Position numbers and translations under genes: made by a program
Part shown: one piece after another, positions 1 through 6,864 of the stretch
Layout: each line of letters starts with the position of its first letter
How positions within the stretch are numbered: position 1 is the first letter of the stretch
NCBI GenBank assembly: GCA_002381695.1
Contig: DFXM01000045.1
Span: forward strand, 1-16,904
Origin: Clostridium sp. UBA4108
GTDB taxonomy: Bacteria > Bacillota > Clostridia > Clostridiales > Clostridiaceae
DNA length: 16,904 nt
Direction: 5' to 3'
Notes under the pieces: model-generated
What the model saw: the letters and a program-made list of their open reading frames with translations, nothing else
The model's database searches: none
What the model was told of the DNA's origin: nothing

Positions 1-31
1 ACCATTTCTTCATCACTTACTAATGACGACC
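1..31 (-). other. Putative start of rRNA operon leader transcript (cut by window edge)
   Basis: Downstream (leftward) of the promoter at 38-66, the minus strand runs for 31 bases to the window edge and ends in AAATGGT. Clostridial rRNA leaders often carry an antitermination boxA-like stretch that begins in this way, but its remainder would lie outside the window. That the transcript is pre-rRNA is inferred from promoter quality and from the Bacillus gene order, in which bofA is followed by an rrn operon. No rRNA sequence itself is visible. Confidence 0.45.
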
Positions 32-66
32 TTTATTATTCTATCAGGTAATCTCTTACCTGTCAA
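31..66 (-). promoter_or_regulatory. Strong sigma-A promoter, probably of an rRNA operon to the left
   Basis: On the minus strand there is a perfect -35 TTGACA (61-66), a 17-base spacer and a -10 TAGAAT (38-43). The predicted start is a G at about position 31; GTP-initiated starts are typical of Firmicutes rRNA promoters. Upstream (67-113) the minus strand carries phased A-tracts like an UP element, and an imperfect hairpin lies around 107-129. The promoter points out of the window. It is the strongest promoter here, and its architecture resembles clostridial rrn promoters. Confidence 0.7.
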
Positions 67-130
67 CAACTTTTTTTAAGTTTTTTTAACTCGTTTTTTG
101 TTGTTTTGTCATCGCCTCTCAGCGACAAGA

Positions 131-159
131 TTTATATTAACATAATTATTCACTGGTAA
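131..159 (-). promoter_or_regulatory. Possible second, upstream promoter of the same operon
   Basis: On the minus strand TTACCA (154-159) and TATAAA (131-136) are 17 bases apart, 4/6 and 5/6 matches to consensus. Tandem promoters are common before rRNA operons. In such A+T-rich DNA a chance match is quite possible. Confidence 0.25.
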
Positions 160-270
160 TTTGCCACAGATGCTCATTTACTATAAATAACTTTATTTTA
201 TTTCTTTTTTCTACTTATTTCTCTCTTTTTCTTTTGTAGATACACTAGGGATAGTATATGCAATGTATAT

Positions 271-298
271 GAGGAATTCAGCCTAAACTGAATTCCTC
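271..298 (-). terminator. Isolated perfect hairpin downstream of the M3 peptidase gene
   Basis: An 11-bp perfect stem (GAGGAATTCAG at 271-281 with its complement at 288-298) closes a 6-base loop. It lies about 50 bases past the stop of the minus-strand peptidase gene, so a terminator role is natural, but no U-run follows on either strand. It could be an RNA-processing or mRNA-stabilising structure instead. The rest of 1-350 holds T-rich sequence, the promoters above and a doubtful 34-codon minus-strand reading frame at 198-302. Confidence 0.35.
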
Positions 299-350
299 CC
301 ATGATTCCTTTACTTTATATTATACGTTTTTAGAGCTTTACTTCTTAATA

Positions 351-2045
351 TTATAGCTTCTTATCCTCAACATTATTTAAATATTCCTCAATGTCTCCAA
401 TTATAGAGCTAACACATCCATCCTCAAATGGAGATATTAAATTTGCATATTCTACTAAATCTAAGAAGGATTTTGTTCCTCCTACATCACATAGTCTTAA
501 ATAATCACTCCACGCTTTTTCATGATCATCCTTATTTTTCTTCCAAAACTGAAGTGCACATATCTGAGCTAAAGTATAGTCTATATAATAGAATGGACTT
601 CCAAATATATGACCTTGTTGGAACCACCATCCACCTCTCTCTAAAAACTCACATTCTGAATAGTTCTTATGAGGAAGATACTTTTTCTCTATTTGTCTCC
701 ATTGATTTTTTCTTTCTTCTGGCGTAGCTTCTGGATTTTCATACACGAAGTGTTGGAACTCATCTACTGTTACGCCATAAGGTATAAATTTAATTGCACT
801 TCCTAGATGCATATACTTATATTTTTCTTCATCTTCCTTGAAAAATAAATTCATCCAAGGCCATGTAAAGAATTCCATACTCATAGAATGTATTTCACAG
901 CTTTCATATGTAGGAAAGTTACATTCTGGTATTGTAATCCATCTACTTCTATAACATTGAAATGCATGACCTGCTTCGTGAGTTAATACATCTACATCAC
1001 CGGAAGTTCCATTAAAGTTTGAAAATATAAATGGTGATCTATAATCTGGAATGTAGGTGCAATATCCTCCACCAGCTTTTCCCTTTTTATTAACCAAATC
1101 CATAAGTTCATTTTCTACCATAAAGTTAAAGAACTCTTTAGTCTCATTAGATAACTCTGAATACATTTTTACCCCATTTTCTACTATCCATTGTGGCTCT
1201 CCCTTAGGTTTAGGGTTTCCTGTTAAAAATTCAAATTTCTCATCATAATATTGAAGTTCTTCTAGTCCCAGTCTTTCTTCTTGCCTCTTATATAGTTTAC
1301 TAGCTACTGGTGCTATATACTCTTTAACTTGTTCTCTAAAATTTCTAACCATATCTGCATTATAATCAGTTCTTAACATTCTTATATATCCAAGCTCCAC
1401 AAAATTCTTAAAACCTAATTTATGTGCCATTTTAGTTCTTACCTTAACTAGCTCATCATAGATTCTATCAATTTCATCTTCATGTTCACTATAAAATTTA
1501 TATTTAGCTTCACTTGCATTTCTTCTTATTTCTCTATTTTCAGATAATATAAAAGGGGTAAGACCTGAAAGATTTCGCTCTTCTCCTTCAAACATTATTT
1601 TTGCTGAAGCACAAAGCTTAACATATTCTGATGATAATTTATTTTCTAATTGTAAATCTTCTATAATCTCTTTAGAGAAGGCCTTTAAATTATATTCAGC
1701 TATATTAAAAAATTGTTTACCATAAATCTCTTCAAGTTTACTTTTTAATTTACTTCCTACTAGCGCTCTGTAAAATTCTGAATAAATCTCTTCATATAAT
1801 GGTGCATTTTCATCCCAATATTCATTTTCTTTATCATAGAATTCATCTTGAGTGTTTATGCTATGTCTTATACTACATATTCTGGCCATTGTTTCTACAT
1901 TATTTCTTATTTTATTTATTTCATCTATTTGCTTCTTTAGTTCTTCTAAATTTTCTTCTAATTTTATTTTATCTATAAAATTACTTAATGTCTCTTTTAT
2001 TAGTCCATAATTGGGCCTTTCATAATTAAAATTAGTAAATTTCAT
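351..2045 (-). CDS. M3 family oligoendopeptidase (PepF-like zinc metallopeptidase)
   Basis: This 564-residue protein is a cytosolic zinc oligopeptidase that would trim short peptides during protein turnover or peptide use. The zinc site is visible: HEAGH at residues 356-360, with a third ligand Glu probably at about 384 in the segment YESCEIHSM. The rest is the all-helical body of M3B enzymes, and the length is usual for the non-PepF M3B subgroup. There is no signal peptide or membrane segment. A longer reading frame begins 14 codons upstream, but I chose the ATG at 2045 because AAGGAGG lies five bases before it and because the M3 homology begins there (MKFTNFNYERP). The gene stands alone, divergent from the padR operon, with its own promoter at 2078-2106. 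Its natural substrates cannot be told from sequence. Confidence 0.93.
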   Translation of the reverse strand: MKFTNFNYERPNYGLIKETLSNFIDKIKLEENLEELKKQIDEINKIRNNVETMARICSIRHSINTQDEFYDKENEYWDENAPLYEEIYSEFYRALVGSKLKSKLEEIYGKQFFNIAEYNLKAFSKEIIEDLQLENKLSSEYVKLCASAKIMFEGEERNLSGLTPFILSENREIRRNASEAKYKFYSEHEDEIDRIYDELVKVRTKMAHKLGFKNFVELGYIRMLRTDYNADMVRNFREQVKEYIAPVASKLYKRQEERLGLEELQYYDEKFEFLTGNPKPKGEPQWIVENGVKMYSELSNETKEFFNFMVENELMDLVNKKGKAGGGYCTYIPDYRSPFIFSNFNGTSGDVDVLTHEAGHAFQCYRSRWITIPECNFPTYESCEIHSMSMEFFTWPWMNLFFKEDEEKYKYMHLGSAIKFIPYGVTVDEFQHFVYENPEATPEERKNQWRQIEKKYLPHKNYSECEFLERGGWWFQQGHIFGSPFYYIDYTLAQICALQFWKKNKDDHEKAWSDYLRLCDVGGTKSFLDLVEYANLISPFEDGCVSSIIGDIEEYLNNVEDKKL

Positions 2046-2077
2046 AATACCCTCCTTAATTATATATAATATTATCA

Positions 2078-2106
2078 ATTGTACCATTTAACCCTTTTAT
2101 TGTAAA
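2078..2106 (-). promoter_or_regulatory. Promoter of the M3 peptidase gene
   Basis: On the minus strand TTTACA (2101-2106) and TACAAT (2078-2083) are separated by exactly 17 bases, each a 5/6 match to sigma-A consensus. The predicted start near 2071 gives a leader of about 26 bases before the ATG at 2045. Confidence 0.55.
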
Positions 2107-2125
2107 TAAAGCAGAACTATAAATT

Positions 2126-2194
2126 AACATGTTGTATTTTGTTTAGATCAGTATCTTTCATTGTATAATACCTTTCGATATAATATAGTCTATA
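2126..2194 (+). promoter_or_regulatory. padR operon promoter region with possible operators
   Basis: Two TATAAT boxes lie at 2164-2169 and 2179-2184. The better -35 for the first is TTTAGA at 2142-2147, 16 bases away. Two small palindromes flank them: AACATGTT at 2126-2133, and TATAG-T-CTATA at 2184-2194 next to the likely start site. PadR proteins usually repress their own operons at ATGT/ACAT-type palindromes, so these are reasonable operator candidates. None is proven. Confidence 0.35.
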
Positions 2195-2212
2195 AAGAAG
2201 TGAGGTGAGAAA

Positions 2213-2536
2213 ATGAATGTTCAACTAAAGAAAGGGATTTTAGAGCTATGTGTTCTATCTGTTGTAGCTCAAAAAGATTGTTATGGCTATGAACTAGTTA
2301 ATGATATATCTAAGCACATACAGATATCAGATGGGACTATATATCCAATATTAAGACGACTTACTCAAGAGGGATACTTCACTACTTATTTACAGGAGTC
2401 TCAAGAAGGACCACCTAGAAAATATTATAGAATTACTGATTTAGGTATAAAAACAAAAGATATATTAGAAGATGAATGGTGTTTTTTTATGGATAGCGTA
2501 AACAAAATTCTTAAAGGAGAGGATATTTATGAATAA
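2213..2536 (+). CDS. PadR family transcriptional regulator
   Basis: A 107-residue winged-helix protein with the PadR layout. An N-terminal helix begins MNVQLKKGILELCVL. The recognition region reads YGYELVNDISKHIQISDGTIYPILRRL (about residues 25-50). The wing follows, with PPRKYYRITDLG at about 66-77. A C-terminal helix would dimerise. PadR proteins are mostly repressors released by small molecules or envelope stress. The ribosome binding site GAGGTGA is four bases before the ATG. The gene overlaps the next by 8 bases, so the two are translationally coupled. It is almost certainly the regulator of the downstream DUF1700 and DUF4097 genes and probably of itself. The inducer is unknown. Confidence 0.92.
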   Translation: MNVQLKKGILELCVLSVVAQKDCYGYELVNDISKHIQISDGTIYPILRRLTQEGYFTTYLQESQEGPPRKYYRITDLGIKTKDILEDEWCFFMDSVNKILKGEDIYE

Positions 2537-3101
2537 GGTTGAATTTTTTCAAATCTTAAATAGCGATTTAAAAGATTTTCCTGAAAATGATAGACGAGAG
2601 ATAATATATGATTATGAGGAACATTTTAAAATTGGAGAGATGAATGGTAAAACTGAATCTGAAATAATTTATGAGCTTGGAGACCCATATATGATTATTT
2701 CTCAATATAAAAGTACTTATAATAATTCAAATATATATAATAAAAGATATAGGATATCTTCAAATAGTGTTGCATTAAATATAGTTCTACTTATTATAAT
2801 AGGAATTGTAACCTTTCCTATTTGGTCCTTCCTATTTGCTTGCTTATTGGGACTGTATGGCGCTACTTTAGGTGTTATCATTGGAGGATTAGGATTTATA
2901 GTTGCTGGTTTTACTGGTTCTTTAGCACTTTCAATAATATCTATACCATTTTCTATACCCCTTTCAGCAATACTATTATTAGGTGTCGGTACTACAGCTT
3001 TAGGAATACTACTATGTGTATTTTCTATTTGGATTACCAAAGTCTTTTACGAAGGCTGTATTAATTTATTTAGTTGGATAAAATGTAGATTTTTTGTGTA
3101 G
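2529..3101 (+). CDS. DUF1700 (HAAS) family membrane protein
   Basis: A 190-residue protein. The first 60 or so residues form a helical cytoplasmic HAAS-type domain: L..DLKDFPENDRREIIYDYEEHF, then a helical repeat ending at YELGDPYMIISQY. Three or so hydrophobic segments follow at about 82-110, 110-135 and 143-170, rich in Gly, Ile and Leu. The family is repeatedly found between a padR gene and a DUF4097 gene, and is thought to relay or act in envelope-related signalling. The biochemical role is not established. The start ATG lies inside the end of padR (overlap 2529-2536), preceded by AAAGGAGAGG. DUF4097 follows after 15 bases. The three genes read as one operon. Confidence 0.88.
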   Translation: MNKVEFFQILNSDLKDFPENDRREIIYDYEEHFKIGEMNGKTESEIIYELGDPYMIISQYKSTYNNSNIYNKRYRISSNSVALNIVLLIIIGIVTFPIWSFLFACLLGLYGATLGVIIGGLGFIVAGFTGSLALSIISIPFSIPLSAILLLGVGTTALGILLCVFSIWITKVFYEGCINLFSWIKCRFFV

Positions 3102-3116
3102 GTAGGGAGGTACAAT

Positions 3117-4085
3117 ATGTTTTCTAAAAAGTGGATTAAGGCTACCATAGTTATTCTAATTATTACTATGATAGTATCTTATGGCTCAGCCTATTATATA
3201 TTATATAACTCATCTAATAAGATTAATTTATCTAATATATTTAATAGTATAGTGAATATGGATTTCGATTACTGGGATGATAATACCTATCATGATTCTA
3301 TAAACTTAAATCAAGAAGAAAATATTAGTATTGATTCAGTTGAACTTATATCCATAAATTTAATTGGAGAAGACCTTAACATAATTCCTTATGATAAAGA
3401 TGTAGTTAATATAAAACTCACTGGAAAAGTTACATCAAACTTCCTTAATAACTCCCCAGAGTTAATTGTAGTTAAGGAAAATTCTTCTTTAAAAATTCAA
3501 GTTAAATCTGAATCAAAGTTTGATTTTGGAGTAAACAAAATAAATTTAGATGTTTATATTCCAAAAGCTTATAATAAAAACTTAAGTGTATCATCTGTTT
3601 CTTCAGATATGAAAATATCATCTATGAATTTCAATGATATAGGCTTAAATACTACTTCTGGAGATGTAGAGTTAAATAATATTGATTCAAATGAAATTAC
3701 TTGTGAAAGTGTTTCTGGAGATATATACGGTAATTTAGTGAATTGTACTGATATTAGATTTAAAACTACCTCTGGCCAATGTAAAATTGAAAATTTTACT
3801 GGTAATATATCAGGAAAATCTGTATCCGGTGATTTTTCAGTAAACTATTTAAAATTTAATAATAACATAAATTTTGACACAACATCGGGTGATTTAAGTA
3901 TATCACTACCTAATGATGCTGCTTTTAAATATAATTACTCAACAGTCTCTGGTAAACTTACCGGTAATTTATCTACACATTCTAATAATAAAAATACTGA
4001 TATAAATGGTACTATTGGTACTAACCCTTCTGGTGCAATATCTCTTTCTTCTATTTCTGGAGATATTAAAGTAGAAACTGAATAA
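3117..4085 (+). CDS. DUF4097 family membrane-anchored beta-repeat protein
   Basis: A 322-residue protein. One membrane segment lies at about residues 7-29 after a short basic start (MFSKKWIK), so the bulk is probably outside the cell. From about residue 160 the sequence is built from repeats of roughly 18-21 residues with the pattern [ST]-[TVI]-S-G-[DQK]. Copies occur near 180-183, 199-202, 218-221, 236-239, 256-259, 277-280 and 312-315, a pattern expected of a right-handed beta-solenoid. Such DUF4097 proteins are usually encoded with PadR and HAAS genes. Related beta-repeat proteins in some Firmicutes take part in cell-envelope stress sensing. The start is supported by GGGAGG five to six bases upstream. 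It is the last gene of the operon. The binding partner is unknown. Confidence 0.88.
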   Translation: MFSKKWIKATIVILIITMIVSYGSAYYILYNSSNKINLSNIFNSIVNMDFDYWDDNTYHDSINLNQEENISIDSVELISINLIGEDLNIIPYDKDVVNIKLTGKVTSNFLNNSPELIVVKENSSLKIQVKSESKFDFGVNKINLDVYIPKAYNKNLSVSSVSSDMKISSMNFNDIGLNTTSGDVELNNIDSNEITCESVSGDIYGNLVNCTDIRFKTTSGQCKIENFTGNISGKSVSGDFSVNYLKFNNNINFDTTSGDLSISLPNDAAFKYNYSTVSGKLTGNLSTHSNNKNTDINGTIGTNPSGAISLSSISGDIKVETE

Positions 4086-4089
4086 TTTG

Positions 4090-4251
4090 TTATATATAAG
4101 TTGTAATAAAGATAATTAATATTATAAATATGTTTAATAGATTATTGAAATTGAGCTTCATATTATTACTGCAAATAGTATTCGCAGTAATAATATGAAG
4201 CTCATATCAATTAATTTATAATGTAGAAACTTTATTATAACTTATATATTA
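4090..4251. repeat. Nested inverted-repeat region between convergent genes
   Basis: Outer arms of 22 bases (4090-4111 and 4230-4251) are complementary at 20 of 22 positions and enclose a perfect 20-bp hairpin (4153-4203). Between the layers ATTATAAAT on the left can pair with ATTTATAAT on the right. The whole 162-base segment could fold into one long interrupted stem. The right outer arm covers the last codons and stop of the mgtC-like gene. There is no clear target-site duplication. It may be a bidirectional termination structure or a relic of a small palindromic element. Confidence 0.5.
4153..4203. terminator. 20-bp perfect hairpin, candidate bidirectional terminator
   Basis: Arms 4153-4172 and 4184-4203 are perfectly complementary over 20 bp, with an 11-base loop. 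It lies between the convergent DUF4097 (+) and mgtC-like (-) genes, which is where a shared terminator is expected. There is no clean U-run on either side, only A+T-rich sequence, so intrinsic termination is not assured. Confidence 0.5.
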
Positions 4252-4904
4252 TCTAAATCTATTTTAATTATATTTTCTTGTTCATTTAATTGATGTATTA
4301 GGCTTAATATACTATTTTTTCTATTAGATTTTAATTTCATTCTAATATCATACACTTCTTCATTATTATGAATAGTCTTATATAAACTAAAACCAACTAT
4401 ATTAAATCCAAACTCTTCTACAATTTCATAGATATTATATAAATTTTTAGTTTTAACTAATACATCTAAATCAAAGGTCTTACTTATAGTCCTCTTAGAT
4501 ATAAAATTAAAAATTTCAACTCCCGCTATAACTAATATGGTTGAAAAAACTCCTATATCATATAATCCTGCTCCAACAGCTAATCCAATTCCTGATGTTG
4601 CCCATATTCCTGCTGCTGTAGTAAGTCCTTTTACATAATGTTTCTCTACTATTATAGTTCCGGCTCCTAAAAATCCTATTCCACTAACTACTTGTGCTGC
4701 TATCCTACTTGGATCTGATTTTACAATTGAATCCATAACCATATCCGTGAATCCGTATTTTGATATAACCATTATAAGAGCGCTTCCTAAGCCTACTAAA
4801 AAATGTGTTTTAAGCCCAGCTTCTTTTGATCTAAACTCTCTTTCTATACCAATTAATGCAGCTAGAAGTCCTGCTACAACTATTCTAACAAAATAATTCT
4901 CCAT
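4242..4904 (-). CDS. MgtC/SapB family membrane protein
   Basis: A 220-residue protein. Its N-terminal hydrophobic domain (residues 1-135, four or five membrane helices) carries the family's signature segments: GIEREFRSKEAGLKTH at 19-34, VSGIGFLGAGTII at 73-85 and LTTAAGIWATSGIGLAVGAG at 94-113. A soluble C-terminal ACT-like domain follows at about 144-220. MgtC proteins are linked to survival at low magnesium, in some pathogens through control of the F-type ATP synthase. In clostridia most members are uncharacterised, so I give no symbol. The start ATG follows AGGGGGT. Two palindromes just upstream (4918-4967) suggest specific regulation. The gene is probably monocistronic, because a terminator for bofA lies upstream at 4968-5005. 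Confidence 0.9.
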   Translation of the reverse strand: MENYFVRIVVAGLLAALIGIEREFRSKEAGLKTHFLVGLGSALIMVISKYGFTDMVMDSIVKSDPSRIAAQVVSGIGFLGAGTIIVEKHYVKGLTTAAGIWATSGIGLAVGAGLYDIGVFSTILVIAGVEIFNFISKRTISKTFDLDVLVKTKNLYNIYEIVEEFGFNIVGFSLYKTIHNNEEVYDIRMKLKSNRKNSILSLIHQLNEQENIIKIDLDNI

Positions 4905-4917
4905 ACTATACCCCCTA

Positions 4918-4967
4918 TAATGTAATATTAATACATTACTATGTGATGTTATATATTAATGTAACAT
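4918..4967 (-). promoter_or_regulatory. Two tandem palindromes upstream of the mgtC-like gene
   Basis: TAATGTA-N7-TACATTA spans 4918-4938 and ATGTTA-N10-TAACAT spans 4946-4967. The half-sites are similar (TGTAA/TTACA) and the centres are about 28-29 bases apart. They end about 13 bases before the ATG, so they overlap the likely promoter and leader. This looks like a paired operator for a dimeric regulator, but I cannot assign the regulator. A convincing -35/-10 pair is not evident. Confidence 0.4.
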
Positions 4968-5005
4968 AAAAATAAAAGAGTATTCAATTTTTATATCGAA
5001 TACTC
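4968..5005 (-). terminator. Rho-independent terminator of bofA
   Basis: On the minus strand an 8-bp stem (GAGTATTC at 4978-4985 and its complement at 4998-5005) with a 12-base loop is followed by a T-rich tract (4977 down to 4968). It lies 9 bases after the bofA stop codon. Confidence 0.75.
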
Positions 5006-5013
5006 ATAATATC

Positions 5014-5268
5014 TTATCTTATATAGTTAAATATTATTAAAAATAATACTCCTGGAATTCCTAATATACCTGCTATAAGTGCAGTTACTCCATTTATAGG
5101 TATGTTTATACCTACATATCCTCCAATAAAGTTTATTAAAAACAATAATATTCCACCTGCTACACCATTAATTATTAAATTTATTAATATCTTTAGTGGC
5201 CATGCAAATATTTTACCAATTATAAATATTGCCAGTATCGCTATTAAAAACATTATTATTTCATTCAT
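5014..5268 (-). CDS. bofA: BofA family protein (pro-sigma-K processing inhibitor family)
   Basis: An 84-residue, very hydrophobic protein with two or three membrane segments (about 3-22, 27-50 and 58-82) rich in Ile, Leu and Gly. In Bacillus BofA sits in the forespore outer membrane and holds the SpoIVFB protease inactive until pro-sigma-K should be cut. Many clostridial members are short and may act differently. Identity rests on the membrane pattern, the GI-P-NG motif region and above all the location: it ends the conserved dnaX-ybaB-recR-yaaL-bofA series. AGGGGGAT precedes the ATG. It is 65 bases from the DUF2508 gene, so the two are probably co-transcribed, and a terminator follows. Confidence 0.85.
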   Translation of the reverse strand: MNEIIMFLIAILAIFIIGKIFAWPLKILINLIINGVAGGILLFLINFIGGYVGINIPINGVTALIAGILGIPGVLFLIIFNYIR

Positions 5269-5333
5269 AAAAATCCCCCTAAACTACATGTTAATTATAT
5301 ATAATCAAAAATGAAATATAATATTACTTCTAA

Positions 5334-5615
5334 TTACCATTTTGAAGAAGCATTTAATTCCTCTAACATGTATGCAGCATTTATTTTTATACCTTCTTCT
5401 TTTGCTTTTGATAAGAAGTAGGTATATTTTGCTTTAGCTTCTTCTTCTTTATAAATAGATATATCAATTAAACTTTTCTCTGTAACATTTTCAAAGCAAC
5501 ATCTGGCTGTTTCTAATTCTAGCATTGCTTCTTCTAATCCTTTTATAATTGTTTTTTGTTCATCTGTATATTCACTTAAGGTCAATATTATATCTATTAT
5601 CTTTTTTCTATTCAT
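5334..5615 (-). CDS. DUF2508 (YaaL-like) family protein
   Basis: A 93-residue, charged, mostly helical protein of unknown function. It is recognised by the family pattern, including the EEAKAKYTYFLSKAKEEGI segment in the C-terminal half, and by its fixed place between recR and bofA. An ATG seven codons upstream (5636) is in frame, but GGAGG lies between the two ATGs and nine bases before the inner one, so I chose 5615. It follows the recR terminator, so it and bofA probably form a separate two-gene unit. There is no membrane segment or catalytic motif. Its role in recombination or sporulation is a guess from context only. Confidence 0.88.
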   Translation of the reverse strand: MNRKKIIDIILTLSEYTDEQKTIIKGLEEAMLELETARCCFENVTEKSLIDISIYKEEEAKAKYTYFLSKAKEEGIKINAAYMLEELNASSKW

Positions 5616-5738
5616 ATTATTATACCTCCAAAACATAGTTATTATATATTTATTTACAATTAATATATGTTTTATACTATATTTTACAAAATAGTATTTA
5701 TGATCTATTATTAACTATATTTTGGGGTTTATATTGCT

Positions 5739-5775
5739 AAAAAAATGGGAAATTAATTTTATACTAATTTCCCAT
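5739..5775 (-). terminator. Rho-independent terminator after recR
   Basis: On the minus strand an 11-bp stem (arms 5765-5775 and 5745-5755, with three GC pairs) and a 9-base loop run straight into a T-run (5745-5739). It lies 11 bases past the recR stop and closes the dnaX-ybaB-recR unit. Confidence 0.85.
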
Positions 5776-5786
5776 TAATAGTCTGT

Positions 5787-6383
5787 TTATATTTCTTTTC
5801 TTCCTTCTAAAGCTTTAGATAAAGTAACCTCATCTGCATATTCTAAATCTCCGCCTACAGGAACTCCATGAGCTATTCTTGTAACTTTTACGCCAAAAGG
5901 TTTTAATATTTTTGAAATATACATGGCTGTAGCTTCACCTTCTATGTTAGGATTTGTAGCCACAATTATTTCTTTCAAATCATCATTTACTCTTGTAATA
6001 AGCTCTTTTAATTTTATATCTTCCGGTCCTCTTCCATTCATAGGCGATATAGTACCATGTAAAACATGATATACCCCATTGAATTCTCTAACTTTTTCCA
6101 TAGTCATTATATCTTTGGGTTGCTCTACTACGCATATAGTACTCTTATCACGATTTGGATTTGAACATATAGAACATGGATTACTGTCAGTGAAATTTCC
6201 ACATACTGAACAATATTTAATAGTTCCTCTTGCCTTCATTAGTGCTTTAGCAAATTCCTCTACCTCATCTTGAGGAAGATTTAATACATGTAATGTTAAT
6301 CTTTGAGCTGTTTTGCTACCTATACCCGGTAATTTCCCAAATTCTTCTATGAGTCTCTCTATAGCTACAGGATAAAAATCCAA
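5787..6383 (-). CDS. recR: Recombination protein RecR
   Basis: RecR acts with RecF and RecO to load RecA on gapped DNA. The protein shows the family's parts in order. A helix-hairpin-helix region occupies about residues 5-40 (FGKLPGIGSKTAQRL). A C4 zinc finger is formed by C58, C61, C70 and C73. A Toprim domain spans about 79-175, with VVEQPKD and NIEGEATAMYI. A C-terminal Walker-B-like tail follows. I take the start as TTG at 6383, six bases after GAGGTG. That gives 198 residues beginning (M)DFYP, the usual family length and start. An in-frame GTG three codons earlier overlaps the ribosome binding site itself. The gene follows ybaB by 42 bases and ends the operon at the terminator 5739-5775. 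Confidence 0.96.
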   Translation of the reverse strand: MDFYPVAIERLIEEFGKLPGIGSKTAQRLTLHVLNLPQDEVEEFAKALMKARGTIKYCSVCGNFTDSNPCSICSNPNRDKSTICVVEQPKDIMTMEKVREFNGVYHVLHGTISPMNGRGPEDIKLKELITRVNDDLKEIIVATNPNIEGEATAMYISKILKPFGVKVTRIAHGVPVGGDLEYADEVTLSKALEGRKEI

Positions 6384-6398
6384 ATTTGTCACCTCTGT

Positions 6399-6421
6399 TC
6401 AATTCTTTTAAATAGAATTGA
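6399..6421 (-). other. Short intercistronic hairpin before recR
   Basis: TCAATTCT (6399-6406) and AGAATTGA (6414-6421) form an 8-bp stem with a 7-base loop between the ybaB stop and the recR ribosome binding site. It has no U-run, so it is not a terminator. It may affect RNA processing or recR translation. Confidence 0.3.
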
Positions 6422-6425
6422 TTAA

Positions 6426-6764
6426 TTAAAACATACCTGGCATATTTAATCCACCAGTTAATTTACCCATTGTATTGTTAGTATCTTCTTCAGCCTTTTT
6501 TAAAGCTTCATTAATAGCAGTTAATACCAAATCTTGTAACATTTCAACATCATCTGGATCTACAACCTCTGGCTTAATAGATATATCTGTTACTAGTTTT
6601 TTTCCAGTAACAGTAACAGTTACTGCTCCACCACCAACTGATGCCTCATAAGTCTTAGTTTCTAATTCTTTTTGCATATCCTCCATTTGCTTTTGAAATT
6701 TTTGTGCTTGCTTTAATAAACTATTCATATTTCCACCCATTCCTGGAAATCCGCCTTTTGCCAT
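6426..6764 (-). CDS. YbaB/EbfC family nucleoid-associated protein
   Basis: A 112-residue DNA-binding protein of the YbaB/EbfC (YaaK) family, which forms dimers and coats DNA. The N-terminal Gly/Met-rich stretch (MAKGGFPGMGGNM) leads into a long helix (about 13-40, LLKQAQKFQKQMEDMQ). The conserved strand segment EASVGGGAVTVTVTGKK follows at about 40-56. A helix pair with DPDDVEMLQDLV (about 69-80) comes next, and a Gly/Met tail ends the protein. AAGGAGG eight bases before the ATG fixes the start. It sits between dnaX and recR as in most Firmicutes. A possible extra promoter lies at 6802-6830. Confidence 0.95.
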   Translation of the reverse strand: MAKGGFPGMGGNMNSLLKQAQKFQKQMEDMQKELETKTYEASVGGGAVTVTVTGKKLVTDISIKPEVVDPDDVEMLQDLVLTAINEALKKAEEDTNNTMGKLTGGLNMPGMF

Positions 6765-6801
6765 TACTAATACCTCCTTAGAAAATATGTTTTACTATAA
6801 T

Positions 6802-6830
6802 AGTATATATAATAATTTTATATAATGTAA
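6802..6830 (-). promoter_or_regulatory. Possible internal promoter for ybaB-recR
   Basis: On the minus strand TTACAT (6825-6830) and TATACT (6802-6807) are 17 bases apart in the 100-base gap between dnaX and ybaB. The gap has no terminator. The match is fair, but the DNA is almost pure A+T, so chance is a real possibility. Confidence 0.3.
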
Positions 6831-6864
6831 CCAATTTTGTGCTTAATTTAATATAAATTTTACC

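Noticed and set aside
2717..3040. Minus-strand open frame of 107 codons over the DUF1700 gene
   Set aside because: It is antisense to membrane-helix codons and has no ribosome binding site; the plus-strand gene is clearly the real one.
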